64,000 nt of DNA, taken from NCBI GenBank assembly GCA_000171835.1, contig ABHC01000006.1:1-64000 (forward strand), in the 5' to 3' direction. The position numbers and the translations under genes were made by a program. Shown here in pieces: positions 44,174 through 52,887 of the stretch. The notes beneath the pieces were generated by a model. It did no database searches, was not told where the DNA came from, and worked only from the letters and a program-made list of their open reading frames with translations. The stretch comes from an alpha proteobacterium BAL199 (lineage in GTDB: Bacteria; Pseudomonadota; Alphaproteobacteria; Thalassobaculales; Thalassobaculaceae). How positions within the stretch are numbered: the stretch's first letter is position 1; each line of letters opens with the position of its first letter.

Positions 44174-45742
44174 TTGCCTACCAATGTTATGCGCAGCCCG
44201 TCGTGGTCACGGCGGCTGCTGGTCAAGTTTCTGCTGCTGGTCGGCGCGACCTTCCTTGCCTTGATCGTACCGGGTGTCTGGCTGCTTCTGGGGTTCACGC
44301 TTCAGGTTGACGAGGCAAGCCTGACGGCGCGCATCGGTAACCTCGCAGGGCGAACCGCCGACGCGCTCAATCGGCATCAAGCCTATGAGGTGCCTACTCT
44401 GGCCCGCGATCTGATGTCGCCACTGGCGGCCGATCGCTCGTTTCTGTGCGCGGAGATTCGCACCGCGGATGCCGTGGTGGCGGCGCTTCCGCAGGCCCAG
44501 GGGTGCCCGGATTCACTGGCGGGGAGCGAGATCCGTTTGCCGGTGGACGCAACAGGCGGGTGGGTATTGCGGGTTGTCTTCTCGGACGCCGAGTTGAAGA
44601 ACGCCCGCGAGTTGGAGTTCACGCTCGCCATCTCGGCCATAGTCCTCGCGTTCATGGCGGCCATGCTCGCGGGCGCGGTCGGATTCCGGTTCCTCGTCGG
44701 TCGGCCATTGAACCTGCTGCTGGCCGCGATCCGGGAATCGGCCGAGACTGGTGTGCGCCGGGTGGTGGTTTGGAATTCCCGCGACGAACTCGGGCTCGTC
44801 ACGGCGGCGTACAATGTCCTGGTCGATCACGAGGTTAAGCGCGAGCGAGACCTGACCGCGGCCAATGAACGGCTGACACGTTCGGAAGCCGACCTGAGTG
44901 CGCTGAACCGCGACTTGGAGGCGCGTGTCCTGGACCGCACCAGGGACCTGGAACGCGCGAAACTGCGTGCGGAACTGGCGAATACATCGAAGACTCAGTT
45001 TCTGCGATCTATGAGCCACGAGTTGCGCACCCCGCTCAACGCGATCATCGGATTCGCCGACCTGATGCGTACCGGCATCCTTGGACCGATGGAGCATCCC
45101 CGATACCTGGAGTTCACTCACGATATTCACGACAGCGGGCGCCATCTCCTCAAGATCATTGACGATCTGCTGGACATCGCCCGGATCGAAGTCGGACAGG
45201 AAACCCTGCGTGAAGAGGCCGTCGACCTTGACGCTCTGGTATCGGACTGCCATCGCACGGTTGGGCCGATGGCGATCGAGAGGGGGTTGTCGCTCCACAT
45301 CGATGCGACGGCACCTGGACTGGTCTTGCGGATCGACCGCACCAAGATCAAGCAGGTGCTGCTCAACCTGCTGAGCAATGCCATCAAGAACACACCCCGT
45401 GGTGGACGAGTCAGCTCGGCCGTCGAGCGTAGCCCGACTGACGGGGCCGGGTCGACCGGCGATGTGGAACTTCGGGTGACCGACACGGGCCGAGGCATGA
45501 CCGCCGAGCAGATTCCGATGGCTCTGACGGCATTTACCCGGCTCGATGACGATCCGATGCTGCCGCAGAAGGGAACCGGCCTCGGTCTGCCGCTGTCCCG
45601 CATGATGGTGGAGTTGCACGGCGGAGCGCTTACGCTCGAAAGCGAGATCGGTCGCGGCACGCAGGTCACTGTACGGCTTCCGCAGGCGCGGGTCGTAGAA
45701 CTCGCGTTGTCCGGGCCGAAGGTCGTGGTCAGCGCCTTGTGA
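44174..45742 (+). CDS. Membrane sensor histidine kinase
   Basis: The start is TTG 44174 (an ATG at 44189 would remove five residues). The 522-residue protein has a helix at about 15-36, a periplasmic domain of about 110 residues with two cysteines, a second helix near 150-175, a HAMP-like linker and a coiled coil (about 215-265), HisKA with the phospho-acceptor His282 in SMSHELRTPLNAIIGFADL, and an ATPase domain with N box NLLSNAIKNTP, G1 DTGRGM and G2 GTGLGLPLS. It resembles PleC/DivJ-type alphaproteobacterial kinases. No response regulator is adjacent, so it is an orphan here. Confidence 0.9.
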   Translation: MPTNVMRSPSWSRRLLVKFLLLVGATFLALIVPGVWLLLGFTLQVDEASLTARIGNLAGRTADALNRHQAYEVPTLARDLMSPLAADRSFLCAEIRTADAVVAALPQAQGCPDSLAGSEIRLPVDATGGWVLRVVFSDAELKNARELEFTLAISAIVLAFMAAMLAGAVGFRFLVGRPLNLLLAAIRESAETGVRRVVVWNSRDELGLVTAAYNVLVDHEVKRERDLTAANERLTRSEADLSALNRDLEARVLDRTRDLERAKLRAELANTSKTQFLRSMSHELRTPLNAIIGFADLMRTGILGPMEHPRYLEFTHDIHDSGRHLLKIIDDLLDIARIEVGQETLREEAVDLDALVSDCHRTVGPMAIERGLSLHIDATAPGLVLRIDRTKIKQVLLNLLSNAIKNTPRGGRVSSAVERSPTDGAGSTGDVELRVTDTGRGMTAEQIPMALTAFTRLDDDPMLPQKGTGLGLPLSRMMVELHGGALTLESEIGRGTQVTVRLPQARVVELALSGPKVVVSAL

Positions 45743-45861
45743 ACTCGTTCGGCGGGTGATCGCCCGCGTGATGCGATCCTGTTTGCACCGTTCGCACAGC
45801 ACCCCCTAAGATGCTTGGAGATCCTACCTCCCATCAGCCTTGCCGACAGACGGAGACACCC

Positions 45862-47193
45862 ATGGCGACCGCGGCGAACGACCAGACCAAGCCGAACGAT
45901 CTAGAGCCGTTCTGGATGCCGTTCACCGCCAACCGGCAGTTCAAGAAGCAGCCCCGGATGTTCGTGGAAGCCGAGGGCATGCACTACACCACGACTGAAG
46001 GCCGCAAGGTGCTCGACGGCACGGCTGGGTTATGGTGCTGCAACGCAGGACATCGTCGCCGACCGATCATTGAAGCTGTGCAGCGCCAGGTCGAGAAGCT
46101 CGACTTTGCGCCGACGTTCCAGATGGGCCATCCGCTGTCGTTCGAGTTCGCCTCGCGCCTCACCCAGATGATCGAGGGTTTCGGGCAGGTATTCTTCACC
46201 AACTCGGGCTCGGAGTCGGTCGATACCGCGTTGAAGATCGCGCTCGCCTATCAGCGTGCCATTGGCCAGGGCACGCGCACCCGTCTGATCGGTCGCGAGC
46301 GCGGCTATCACGGGGTTGGATTCGGCGGAATCTCGGTTGGCGGCATCGTTTCGAACCGCAAGACGTTCGGCACCATGTTGGCGGGGGTCGACCATTTACC
46401 GCACACCCACAACCTGTCGAAGAACGCCTATTCCCGCGGCGAACCGGAGTCGGGCGTTGAACTGGCTGATGAACTCGAGCGCATCGTCGCCCTGCACGAC
46501 GCATCGACCATCGCGGCGGTGATCGTGGAGCCGGTGGCGGGCTCGACTGGCGTTCTGATCCCACCGAAGGGCTATCTGAAGCGCCTGCGCGAGATCTGCG
46601 ACAAGCACGGCATCCTGTTGATCTTCGACGAAGTCATTACCGGCTTCGGTCGCCTCGGCGCCCCGTTCGCCAGCGACTATTTCGGGGTCAAGCCGGACCT
46701 GTTCACCACCGCCAAGGGCATCACCAACGCGGTGGTCCCGATGGGGGCGGTGTTCTGCCGCGACGGAATCTACGACGCCTTCATGAACGCGCCGGACAAC
46801 TCGATCGAACTGTTCCACGGCTACACCTATTCGGGCCATCCGCTGGCCTGTGCCGCCGGGCTGGCCACCATCGACCTGTATCGGGACGAGGGCTTGTTCG
46901 AGCGCGCGAATGATCTGGCGCCTTACTGGGCCGACGGCCTTCACTCGCTGAAGGGCGGCAACCATGTCATCGACATCCGAAACATCGGCATGGTTGGAGC
47001 GATCGAACTGGAGCCCCAGCCCGGCAAACCGACGGCACGGGCCTTCGACGCGTTCCTGAAGGCTTATGACAAGGGGCTGTTGATCCGCACCACCGGCGAC
47101 ATCATCGCCCTGTCGCCGCCGCTGATCGTGGAGAAGTCGCAGATCGACTTCATCGTCGATACCGTGGCGGACGTGCTGAAGACGGTTCACTGA
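45862..47193 (+). CDS. Class III aminotransferase (omega-amino acid:pyruvate type)
   Basis: The 443-residue PLP enzyme starts at ATG 45862. LEPFWMPFTANRQFK and GMHYTTTEGRKVLDGTAGLW match beta-alanine/omega-amino acid:pyruvate transaminases. Catalytic Lys285 lies in TTAKGITNAVVPMGAV, the phosphate and ring contacts in TNSGSESVDTALK and LIFDEVITGFGR, and the substrate-binding Trp/Tyr in the N-terminal segment. It would move an amino group from beta-alanine, taurine-like or polyamine-derived substrates to pyruvate. It is monocistronic, and the substrate cannot be fixed from sequence. Confidence 0.93.
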   Translation: MATAANDQTKPNDLEPFWMPFTANRQFKKQPRMFVEAEGMHYTTTEGRKVLDGTAGLWCCNAGHRRRPIIEAVQRQVEKLDFAPTFQMGHPLSFEFASRLTQMIEGFGQVFFTNSGSESVDTALKIALAYQRAIGQGTRTRLIGRERGYHGVGFGGISVGGIVSNRKTFGTMLAGVDHLPHTHNLSKNAYSRGEPESGVELADELERIVALHDASTIAAVIVEPVAGSTGVLIPPKGYLKRLREICDKHGILLIFDEVITGFGRLGAPFASDYFGVKPDLFTTAKGITNAVVPMGAVFCRDGIYDAFMNAPDNSIELFHGYTYSGHPLACAAGLATIDLYRDEGLFERANDLAPYWADGLHSLKGGNHVIDIRNIGMVGAIELEPQPGKPTARAFDAFLKAYDKGLLIRTTGDIIALSPPLIVEKSQIDFIVDTVADVLKTVH

Positions 47194-47307
47194 CGACCTC
47201 GCTGGGACAGGGTTTGATTCGGCCCGCTTGGGATTTGTTCGGGGTTCGGCTAGACTCCCGGACGAATCCTGCGGGTCGGGGCGTGGGTAAGACGGGGTCT
47301 TGATGGA

Positions 47308-47619
47308 ATGACGACGCGGAGCGCCAAGCGCACCGAAGCGTGGAGAAATGTCGGTTCGGCCGGACTGTTGATCGGATTGTTGTCCGGTTGCGCCGAAGTC
47401 GGTCAGTCGGTCCAGAACGCCGTGAACGATGTGTCAGCGGCGTTCCAGCCGAAGGAGCAAGCGCCGGCCGCTCCGCCGCCAACGTCGTAGTGTTACCGCA
47501 CCCTGGGCAAGGTCAACTGCTATGCCCAACCGCTGCCCGGCAGCGAAGCCAATCGATTGATCGGCTATCAGGGTCCGGCTCCCCGGTCGAGCAGTGGTAC
47601 AGGCCCGCTGAGTCCGTGA
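47308..47619 (+). pseudogene. Small lipoprotein gene with an in-frame TAG
   Basis: From ATG 47308 a lipoprotein signal is visible (SAGLLIGLLSGC, with the lipid-bearing Cys at 28). After 60 codons and a Pro/Ala-rich linker comes TAG (47488-47490). The same frame stays open for 42 more codons in a compact Cys/Tyr segment (CYRTLGKVNCYAQPLPGSEA) that looks like a real domain, ending at TGA 47617-47619, 40 bp before the next gene. A single Tyr-to-TAG change would explain it. The truncated form would be only a lipid-anchored linker. Confidence 0.65.
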
Positions 47620-47659
47620 AGCGATCGACGTCCCCTTCCGTTCACCGTCGAGTGCGCCG

Positions 47660-48346
47660 GTGAGACGCCACACGATCGCTGTTCTGAGGGCAGGGATGCT
47701 GGCGCTGCTCATGCTCGATGGAGCATCGGCGGTGGCGGACGTGCCGGTCCCGAAGACCTACACCGACGCCATGCGCTGGTATCGCGACTCCGCGCGAGCC
47801 GGGGATCCAAAGGCGATGTTCTACCTCGGCCTGACCTTGGAACAGGGGTTGCAGGACCGACCGAGGCCGCAGGAAGCGGTCAATTGGTACCGTCGATCGG
47901 CGGAAGCCGGTTTTGCACTCGCGCAGTTCAAGCTGGGCGTGCTGTACCAGACTGGGCAAGCCGTCGAGCGGGATCTGGCCAAGGCCCGTGCCTGGTATGA
48001 GCGGGCCGCCGGCCAAGGCATGCCGTCGGCACAGTACAATCTCGCGGTGCTTCTGGAGACCGATGATGGGGGGCCGGCCGATCCGGCTCGCGCCCTGGAT
48101 CTGTACCGGAAGGCAGCCGAGTTCGGCGTGTCAGAGGCGTTCTTGAATCTCGGCAATCTCTACGCGCGTGGCGAGGGGGTCGAGGCCGACGCCGTTGAAG
48201 CACTGAAGTGGCTCAATCTGGCGGTTGATGCCGGTGTCGAGGCGGCGGAGACGCTTCGACAATCAGTGCTGGTGGTGCTGGACGAGACCGACCGCGCCCG
48301 TGCCCGGGAGGAGGCGGACCGCTGGAAGTCCGCTCATCCGCGCTAA
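47660..48346 (+). CDS. Exported Sel1-repeat protein (chromosomal)
   Basis: From GTG 47660 the protein is 228 residues: signal peptide (about 1-27) and four to five Sel1 repeats of 36-40 residues (AMRWYRDSARAGDPKAMFYL, AVNWYRRSAEAGFALAQFKL, ARAWYERAAGQGMPSAQYNL and others). It has the high-GC codon use of its neighbours, unlike the two AT-richer Sel1 genes at the left end, so it is a native paralogue family member, not part of the integrated elements. It probably scaffolds proteins in the periplasm. Confidence 0.88.
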   Translation: MRRHTIAVLRAGMLALLMLDGASAVADVPVPKTYTDAMRWYRDSARAGDPKAMFYLGLTLEQGLQDRPRPQEAVNWYRRSAEAGFALAQFKLGVLYQTGQAVERDLAKARAWYERAAGQGMPSAQYNLAVLLETDDGGPADPARALDLYRKAAEFGVSEAFLNLGNLYARGEGVEADAVEALKWLNLAVDAGVEAAETLRQSVLVVLDETDRARAREEADRWKSAHPR

Positions 48347-48430
48347 AGGCCCGCTTGCCGGAGTACCGACGACGCCTTAGGAAGGGTACGTTCTCAGGAT
48401 GACGACCGGCACCCGGGTTTGGAGAAATGG

Positions 48431-49852
48431 ATGCGGCCGCCGCTTTGTGTCGATCTCGACGGTACGCTGATCAAAACCGATCTGCTGTACGAGACGTTGC
48501 TGGCGGCACTGAGCCGGCGCCCGTGGATTGTCTTTCTGCTACCGGTCTGGTTGGTCTCAGGCAGGGCGCATCTGAAGGCCCGGCTGCTCGAGGCAGCGGG
48601 TGAAGGTGTCGACGTTGATCTGTTGCCGCTGACCGATGATCTGGTGGCCTATCTGCAGGCGGAACGCGCGTCGGGACGACGGATTGAGCTGGTTTCAGCC
48701 TCCGATCAGCGAATTGTCGACCGAGTGGCAGCCAGGGTCGGCGTGTTCGATGCTGCCTTGGGCAGCGACGGCAGGACGAACCTCAAAGGGCTGGCCAAGG
48801 CGAGGCTCCTGATCGACCGGCACCCCGACGGGTTCGTGTATGCCGGCGATGCCCGTGCCGATTTGGCAGTTTGGGATCGGGCGGTCGGCGCCATTCCGGT
48901 GAATGACGGCCGCAAGCTGCACGAAGCGGCGTTGGCGAGAGCCCCGATAGAGGCGGCCTTCGGCACGCCATCCTCGGTGCCCAGAGCGTTGTTTCGGGCG
49001 CTGCGGCCGCATCAGTGGGCGAAAAACACGTTGATCCTGCTGCCATTGCTGCTGACCCGCGGCTACGAGGACCCGGCAGTTCTGCTGACGGCGGTAATGA
49101 CGATCCTGTTGTTCTCGGTAGCGGCGAGCGGGACCTACCTGCTGAACGACCTGCTGGACTTGTCGGCGGACCGCTCGCACCCGAGCAAGCGTAGTCGTCC
49201 GCTCGCCTCGGGCGCCTTGCCGATCCCGGTCGCCCTCGTCCTGGCACCGGCATTCGTCGTGGTTGGCCTCGTCGGGACGCTGCTGGTCGGCGCGGACGTG
49301 TTCCTGTGCCTGCTGACCTACCTTGCCTTGACCGCCCTTTATTCGTTTGGGTTGAAGGCCCAGCCGGTGATCGACGTGCTGACACTCGGAGCGTTGTTCA
49401 CCCTACGCCTGCTCGCCGGGCATCTGCTGGTCGAGGGCGGGGTGCCGGCCTGGCTCCTGGTGTTCTCGATGGCGTTCTTCACCAGCTTGGCATTGGTCAA
49501 GCGGTTGACCGAGGTGCGCGGGCTCGAGGAGCGCGGACTGGTCTCGATCCCGGGTCGCGGGTATCGGGCCGGTGATGGCCCATTCGTCCTGGTGGTCGGC
49601 CTGGCGACCGGTGTCGCATCGGTCTTGATCTTCATGATCTATCTTGTGGCGGATCCATTGCACGAGGTCAGGCTTGCCAGTCCCGAGTGGCTGTGGGTCG
49701 TGCCGGCAGTGCTGGGCTGGTGGCTGCCGCGGGTCTGGCTTCTGGCGTCGCGTGGGGACATGCACGACGACCCGGTGGTATTCGCGCTGAAGGACAGGGC
49801 GAGCCTGTGTCTCGGGCTGATCGCGCTTGCCGCGGTCCTGCTGGCGGGATGA
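48431..49852 (+). CDS. HAD-UbiA fusion, probable polyprenyl-phosphate phosphoribosyltransferase
   Basis: ATG 48431 follows GGAGAA. The first 190 residues form a HAD phosphatase domain (CVDLDGTLIKTDLLYE, then SASDQRIVDRVA and VYAGDARADLAVW). The remaining 280 form a UbiA-type membrane transferase with about eight helices and the metal site NDLLDLSADRSHPSKRSRP. The UbiA part resembles Rv3806c-type enzymes that make decaprenylphosphoryl-5-phosphoribose. The HAD part could supply the following 5'-phosphatase step. The DprE1-like gene overlaps it by four bases, matching the pathway order. The exact polyprenol is unknown. Confidence 0.8.
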   Translation: MRPPLCVDLDGTLIKTDLLYETLLAALSRRPWIVFLLPVWLVSGRAHLKARLLEAAGEGVDVDLLPLTDDLVAYLQAERASGRRIELVSASDQRIVDRVAARVGVFDAALGSDGRTNLKGLAKARLLIDRHPDGFVYAGDARADLAVWDRAVGAIPVNDGRKLHEAALARAPIEAAFGTPSSVPRALFRALRPHQWAKNTLILLPLLLTRGYEDPAVLLTAVMTILLFSVAASGTYLLNDLLDLSADRSHPSKRSRPLASGALPIPVALVLAPAFVVVGLVGTLLVGADVFLCLLTYLALTALYSFGLKAQPVIDVLTLGALFTLRLLAGHLLVEGGVPAWLLVFSMAFFTSLALVKRLTEVRGLEERGLVSIPGRGYRAGDGPFVLVVGLATGVASVLIFMIYLVADPLHEVRLASPEWLWVVPAVLGWWLPRVWLLASRGDMHDDPVVFALKDRASLCLGLIALAAVLLAG

Positions 49853-51177
49853 CTGCCCGCGACGATGACCGGCTGCTGAGTTGGGGCAGGGTGCACCGCG
49901 GTCGGCATCGGGTTGCGGGGCCGGCCTGGCCACAGGACGTAGCGTTTGCAGCGGCCGCTTCGTCCGAAGGTGCCGGAACGACCCTGGCCCGAGGCCTCGG
50001 GCGATCCTACGGCGACACCTGTTTGAATATCGGCGGCGGCCTCGTCGCGATGACCGGGCTGGACCGTGCCATCGCGTTCGATCGGACATCCGGGATCTTG
50101 CGAGCCGATGCTGGCATGTCGTTGGACGCGGTCCTTCGGCTTGCTGTGCCGGCCGGCTGGTTCCTCCCGGTCACGCCCGGCACCAAGTTCGTTACCCTCG
50201 GCGGTGCCGTGGCCAACGACGTCCATGGCAAGAACCATCATGCGGTCGGGTGCATTGGCAGGCACGTCCGCCGGTTCGCGATCTGGCGTTCGGATCGCGG
50301 TGTGGTCGAGTGTGGGCCGGACACCGAAACTGAGCTGTTTAAGGCGACCATCGGCGGGCTCGGCCTCACCGGCATCCTGTTGTGGGTCGAGATTTCGCTA
50401 ATCCGGATCGCGTCGTCGTCGATGACGGTCGAGAATGAGCGGTTCGATACTCTCGACGGCTTCTTTCGGTTGGCCGAAGCCAGCGCTGATTGGCCGTACA
50501 CGGTGGCGTGGGTCGACACGCTCTCGACCGGCGATCGGCTCGGACGCGGGGTGTTCTCGCGGGGCCGGCACGCCGACGCTGGCTCGCTGGAGGCGCACGG
50601 CTCGGGGGGACCCGCGGTTCCGGTCGATGCACCAGGAGTTCTGCTGAACCGCTGGACGGTCGGCGCGTTCAACCGGCTCTACTATGCCAAGCCGGGGTCG
50701 GCGTATCGCGGTGCACAGCACTATGATGGGTTCTTCTACCCGCTGGATCGCCTTGGGAACTGGAATCGACTGTATGGGCGGCGCGGCTTCTACCAGTGGC
50801 AGGGTCTGGTGCCACCGAGTGCCGCGAAACCGGCGGTGCACGCACTGCTCGACCGGATCGCGCGCAGCGGTGAGGCGTCGTTCCTGGCTGTGCTGAAGAA
50901 TTTCGGGGACATGGCTTCGCCGGGGCCGATGTCGTTCCCGATGGCCGGTACGACCCTGGCCCTCGACTTTCCGAATCGCGGCGATCGCACCCTGGCGCTG
51001 TTGGGCGACCTTGACCAGATCGTTGCGGAGACTGGTGGTCGTCTGTATCCAGCCAAGGATGGGCGACTGCCAGTGGCGATGTTCCGCAGCGGTTATCCGG
51101 CCTGGACGGATTTGGAGCGCCTGCGCGACCCGATGCTGATGTCCAGTTTCTGGCGCCGGATGACACAGAGCGAGTGA
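49849..51177 (+). CDS. DprE1-like FAD-dependent polyprenylphosphoryl-ribose oxidase
   Basis: The 442-residue protein starts at ATG 49849, overlapping the UbiA stop. The FAD-binding PCMH domain shows GLGRSYGDTCLN and the strongly conserved NDVHGKNHHAVG region. The C-terminal domain matches DprE1 with LKNFGDMASPGPMSFPMAG and RLYPAKDGRLP, the latter containing the catalytic Lys. It would oxidise the 2'-hydroxyl of polyprenyl-phospho-ribose. The position of Mycobacterium Cys387 (in WNICVDF) aligns with Ala371 (TTLALDF). Its neighbours UbiA and the SDR gene are the other two steps of the same conversion. Confidence 0.85.
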   Translation: MTARDDDRLLSWGRVHRGRHRVAGPAWPQDVAFAAAASSEGAGTTLARGLGRSYGDTCLNIGGGLVAMTGLDRAIAFDRTSGILRADAGMSLDAVLRLAVPAGWFLPVTPGTKFVTLGGAVANDVHGKNHHAVGCIGRHVRRFAIWRSDRGVVECGPDTETELFKATIGGLGLTGILLWVEISLIRIASSSMTVENERFDTLDGFFRLAEASADWPYTVAWVDTLSTGDRLGRGVFSRGRHADAGSLEAHGSGGPAVPVDAPGVLLNRWTVGAFNRLYYAKPGSAYRGAQHYDGFFYPLDRLGNWNRLYGRRGFYQWQGLVPPSAAKPAVHALLDRIARSGEASFLAVLKNFGDMASPGPMSFPMAGTTLALDFPNRGDRTLALLGDLDQIVAETGGRLYPAKDGRLPVAMFRSGYPAWTDLERLRDPMLMSSFWRRMTQSE

Positions 51178-51186
51178 TGGGTGGCA

Positions 51187-51936
51187 ATGCCGGAACCTAA
51201 GAAGATCCTCATCCTCGGTGCAACTTCGGCCATCGCTGAGCGTTGGGCGCGGCTGCGTGCGACCCGAGGCGACCGCCTGCTGCTGGTCGGCCGGGATCCG
51301 GGCAAGCTGTCCATCGTTGCCGACGACCTGCGCGCCCGTGGTGCGACCGAGGTATTGGTCGCGGAGAGCGACCTCGCCGATACTGATGGAGCGCCTCAGC
51401 GTTTCGCTTCTTTCCTGGAGCGGCTGGGCGGAGTGGATGTGGCGCTCGTCGCCTACGGCGTTCTCGGCAATCAGGCTGACGCGCAGGCGGACACGGATCG
51501 GCTGGAGCAGGGCCTGCGGACCAACTTCCTCAGCGCTGCAATCTGGTGCGAACTAGTTGCCGGTGCGCTTGAGACTGCGGGTGCGGGAACGCTGGTGGCA
51601 ATCTCGTCGGTGGCGGGTGACCGCGGTCGACGCTCCAATTATGCCTATGGTGCTGCCAAGGCCGGGCTATCGGTGTATCTCGACGGCCTGGCGCATCGCT
51701 TCGCCGGAACCCCGGTGACGGTTGTGGCCGTTAAGCCGGGTTTCGTCGACACTCCGATGACTGCACACGTCCAGAAGGGCGGCCCGTTGTGGGCGACGCC
51801 GGAACGCGTGGCCGAAGACATCGAGCGGGCCATCGCCAAGCGCCGCCCGGTGGTCTACACGCCGTGGTTCTGGTGGGGCGTCATGCTGATCATCCGCAAC
51901 CTGCCACGGATGATCTTCAACCGAATGAACATCTAG
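51187..51936 (+). CDS. DprE2-like short-chain reductase
   Basis: The start is ATG 51187 (a GTG six bases earlier is possible). The 249-residue SDR has the nucleotide loop ILGATSAIAERWARL in the variant form seen in DprE2, the active-site Ser in VAISSVAGDRG and Tyr-x-x-x-Lys in YAYGAAKAGL, and a hydrophobic C-terminus (FWWGVMLIIRNLPRMIF) that may anchor it to the membrane. It would reduce the 2-keto intermediate made by the DprE1-like enzyme, giving the arabinose epimer. It follows that gene by nine bases. Confidence 0.85.
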   Translation: MPEPKKILILGATSAIAERWARLRATRGDRLLLVGRDPGKLSIVADDLRARGATEVLVAESDLADTDGAPQRFASFLERLGGVDVALVAYGVLGNQADAQADTDRLEQGLRTNFLSAAIWCELVAGALETAGAGTLVAISSVAGDRGRRSNYAYGAAKAGLSVYLDGLAHRFAGTPVTVVAVKPGFVDTPMTAHVQKGGPLWATPERVAEDIERAIAKRRPVVYTPWFWWGVMLIIRNLPRMIFNRMNI

Positions 51937-51946
51937 GGGCGGCCGA

Positions 51947-52876
51947 GTGACCAGGATTGTTGTTACCGGGGCGGCCGGCCTGGTCGGGCAAAACCTGATC
52001 GCTCGGCTGAAGTCGGATTCCGGTCTGCGCATCGTCGGGATCGACAAGCATCACGCCAACACCCGCGCGTTGCGTCGACTGCATCCGGAGATCGAGGTGA
52101 TCGAGGCCGACCTGTCGGTGGCGGGGCCTTGGGTGACGGCGTTCCAGGAGGCGGACGCCGTGATCCAGTTGCACGCCCAGATCGGCGGGCTCGACTGGCG
52201 GGAGTTCGAAGCCAACAACATCCTGGCGACCGAAAAGGTGCTGGCGGCCATGGCGGCGGCGCAGGTGCCGTATCTGGTGCATGTCAGTTCGTCGGTGGTG
52301 AACTCGATGGCGGTGGACTTCTACACCGAGTCGAAAAAGGCCCAGGAAAAGCTGGTCGTCGAGTCGGGCATTCCGCACGCGATTCTGCGCCCGACGCTGA
52401 TGTTCGGCTGGTTCGACCGCAAACATCTCGGATGGCTAGCGCGCTTCATGAAGCGGATGCCGGTGTTTCCGATCCCAGGCTCCGGCCGCTACATGCGCCA
52501 GCCGCTGTTCGTCCTCGACTTCTGCGACGTCATCGCCGCGTGCCTGCGAGCCGGCAAGCAGGGGGCCTGGAACATCTCGGGCCAGGAGAAGATCGACTAC
52601 ATCGATCTGATGCGGGCGGTGAAACGGGCAACCGGTGCGCGTGCGCCGATTATCAACATTCCCTACGGGCTGTTTCGCTTGCTGCTGCAGGCCTATGCGT
52701 TGCTCGACCGCAACCCGCCGTTCACCACGACCCAACTCGAGGCGCTCGTGACACCGGACAGTTTCGAGATCATCGATTGGCCCGCTATCTTCGGTGTGCA
52801 ATCGACGCCGTTGGACGAAGCGCTGCGGACGACATTCAACGACCCGACCTACGCGCCCATCGCGCTGGAATTCTGA
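51947..52876 (+). CDS. NAD-dependent epimerase/dehydratase
   Basis: This 309-residue extended SDR starts at GTG 51947, 10 bp after the previous gene. It has the Rossmann motif VTGAAGLVGQNLIARL, the active-site region VHVSSSVVNSMAV and the catalytic pair in YTESKKAQEK. It resembles GalE-like sugar-nucleotide enzymes but also membrane-lipid-linked sugar modifiers. In this cluster it probably adjusts the sugar being built; the substrate is not evident. Confidence 0.82.
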   Translation: MTRIVVTGAAGLVGQNLIARLKSDSGLRIVGIDKHHANTRALRRLHPEIEVIEADLSVAGPWVTAFQEADAVIQLHAQIGGLDWREFEANNILATEKVLAAMAAAQVPYLVHVSSSVVNSMAVDFYTESKKAQEKLVVESGIPHAILRPTLMFGWFDRKHLGWLARFMKRMPVFPIPGSGRYMRQPLFVLDFCDVIAACLRAGKQGAWNISGQEKIDYIDLMRAVKRATGARAPIINIPYGLFRLLLQAYALLDRNPPFTTTQLEALVTPDSFEIIDWPAIFGVQSTPLDEALRTTFNDPTYAPIALEF

Positions 52877-52887
52877 AGGAGAAGACG

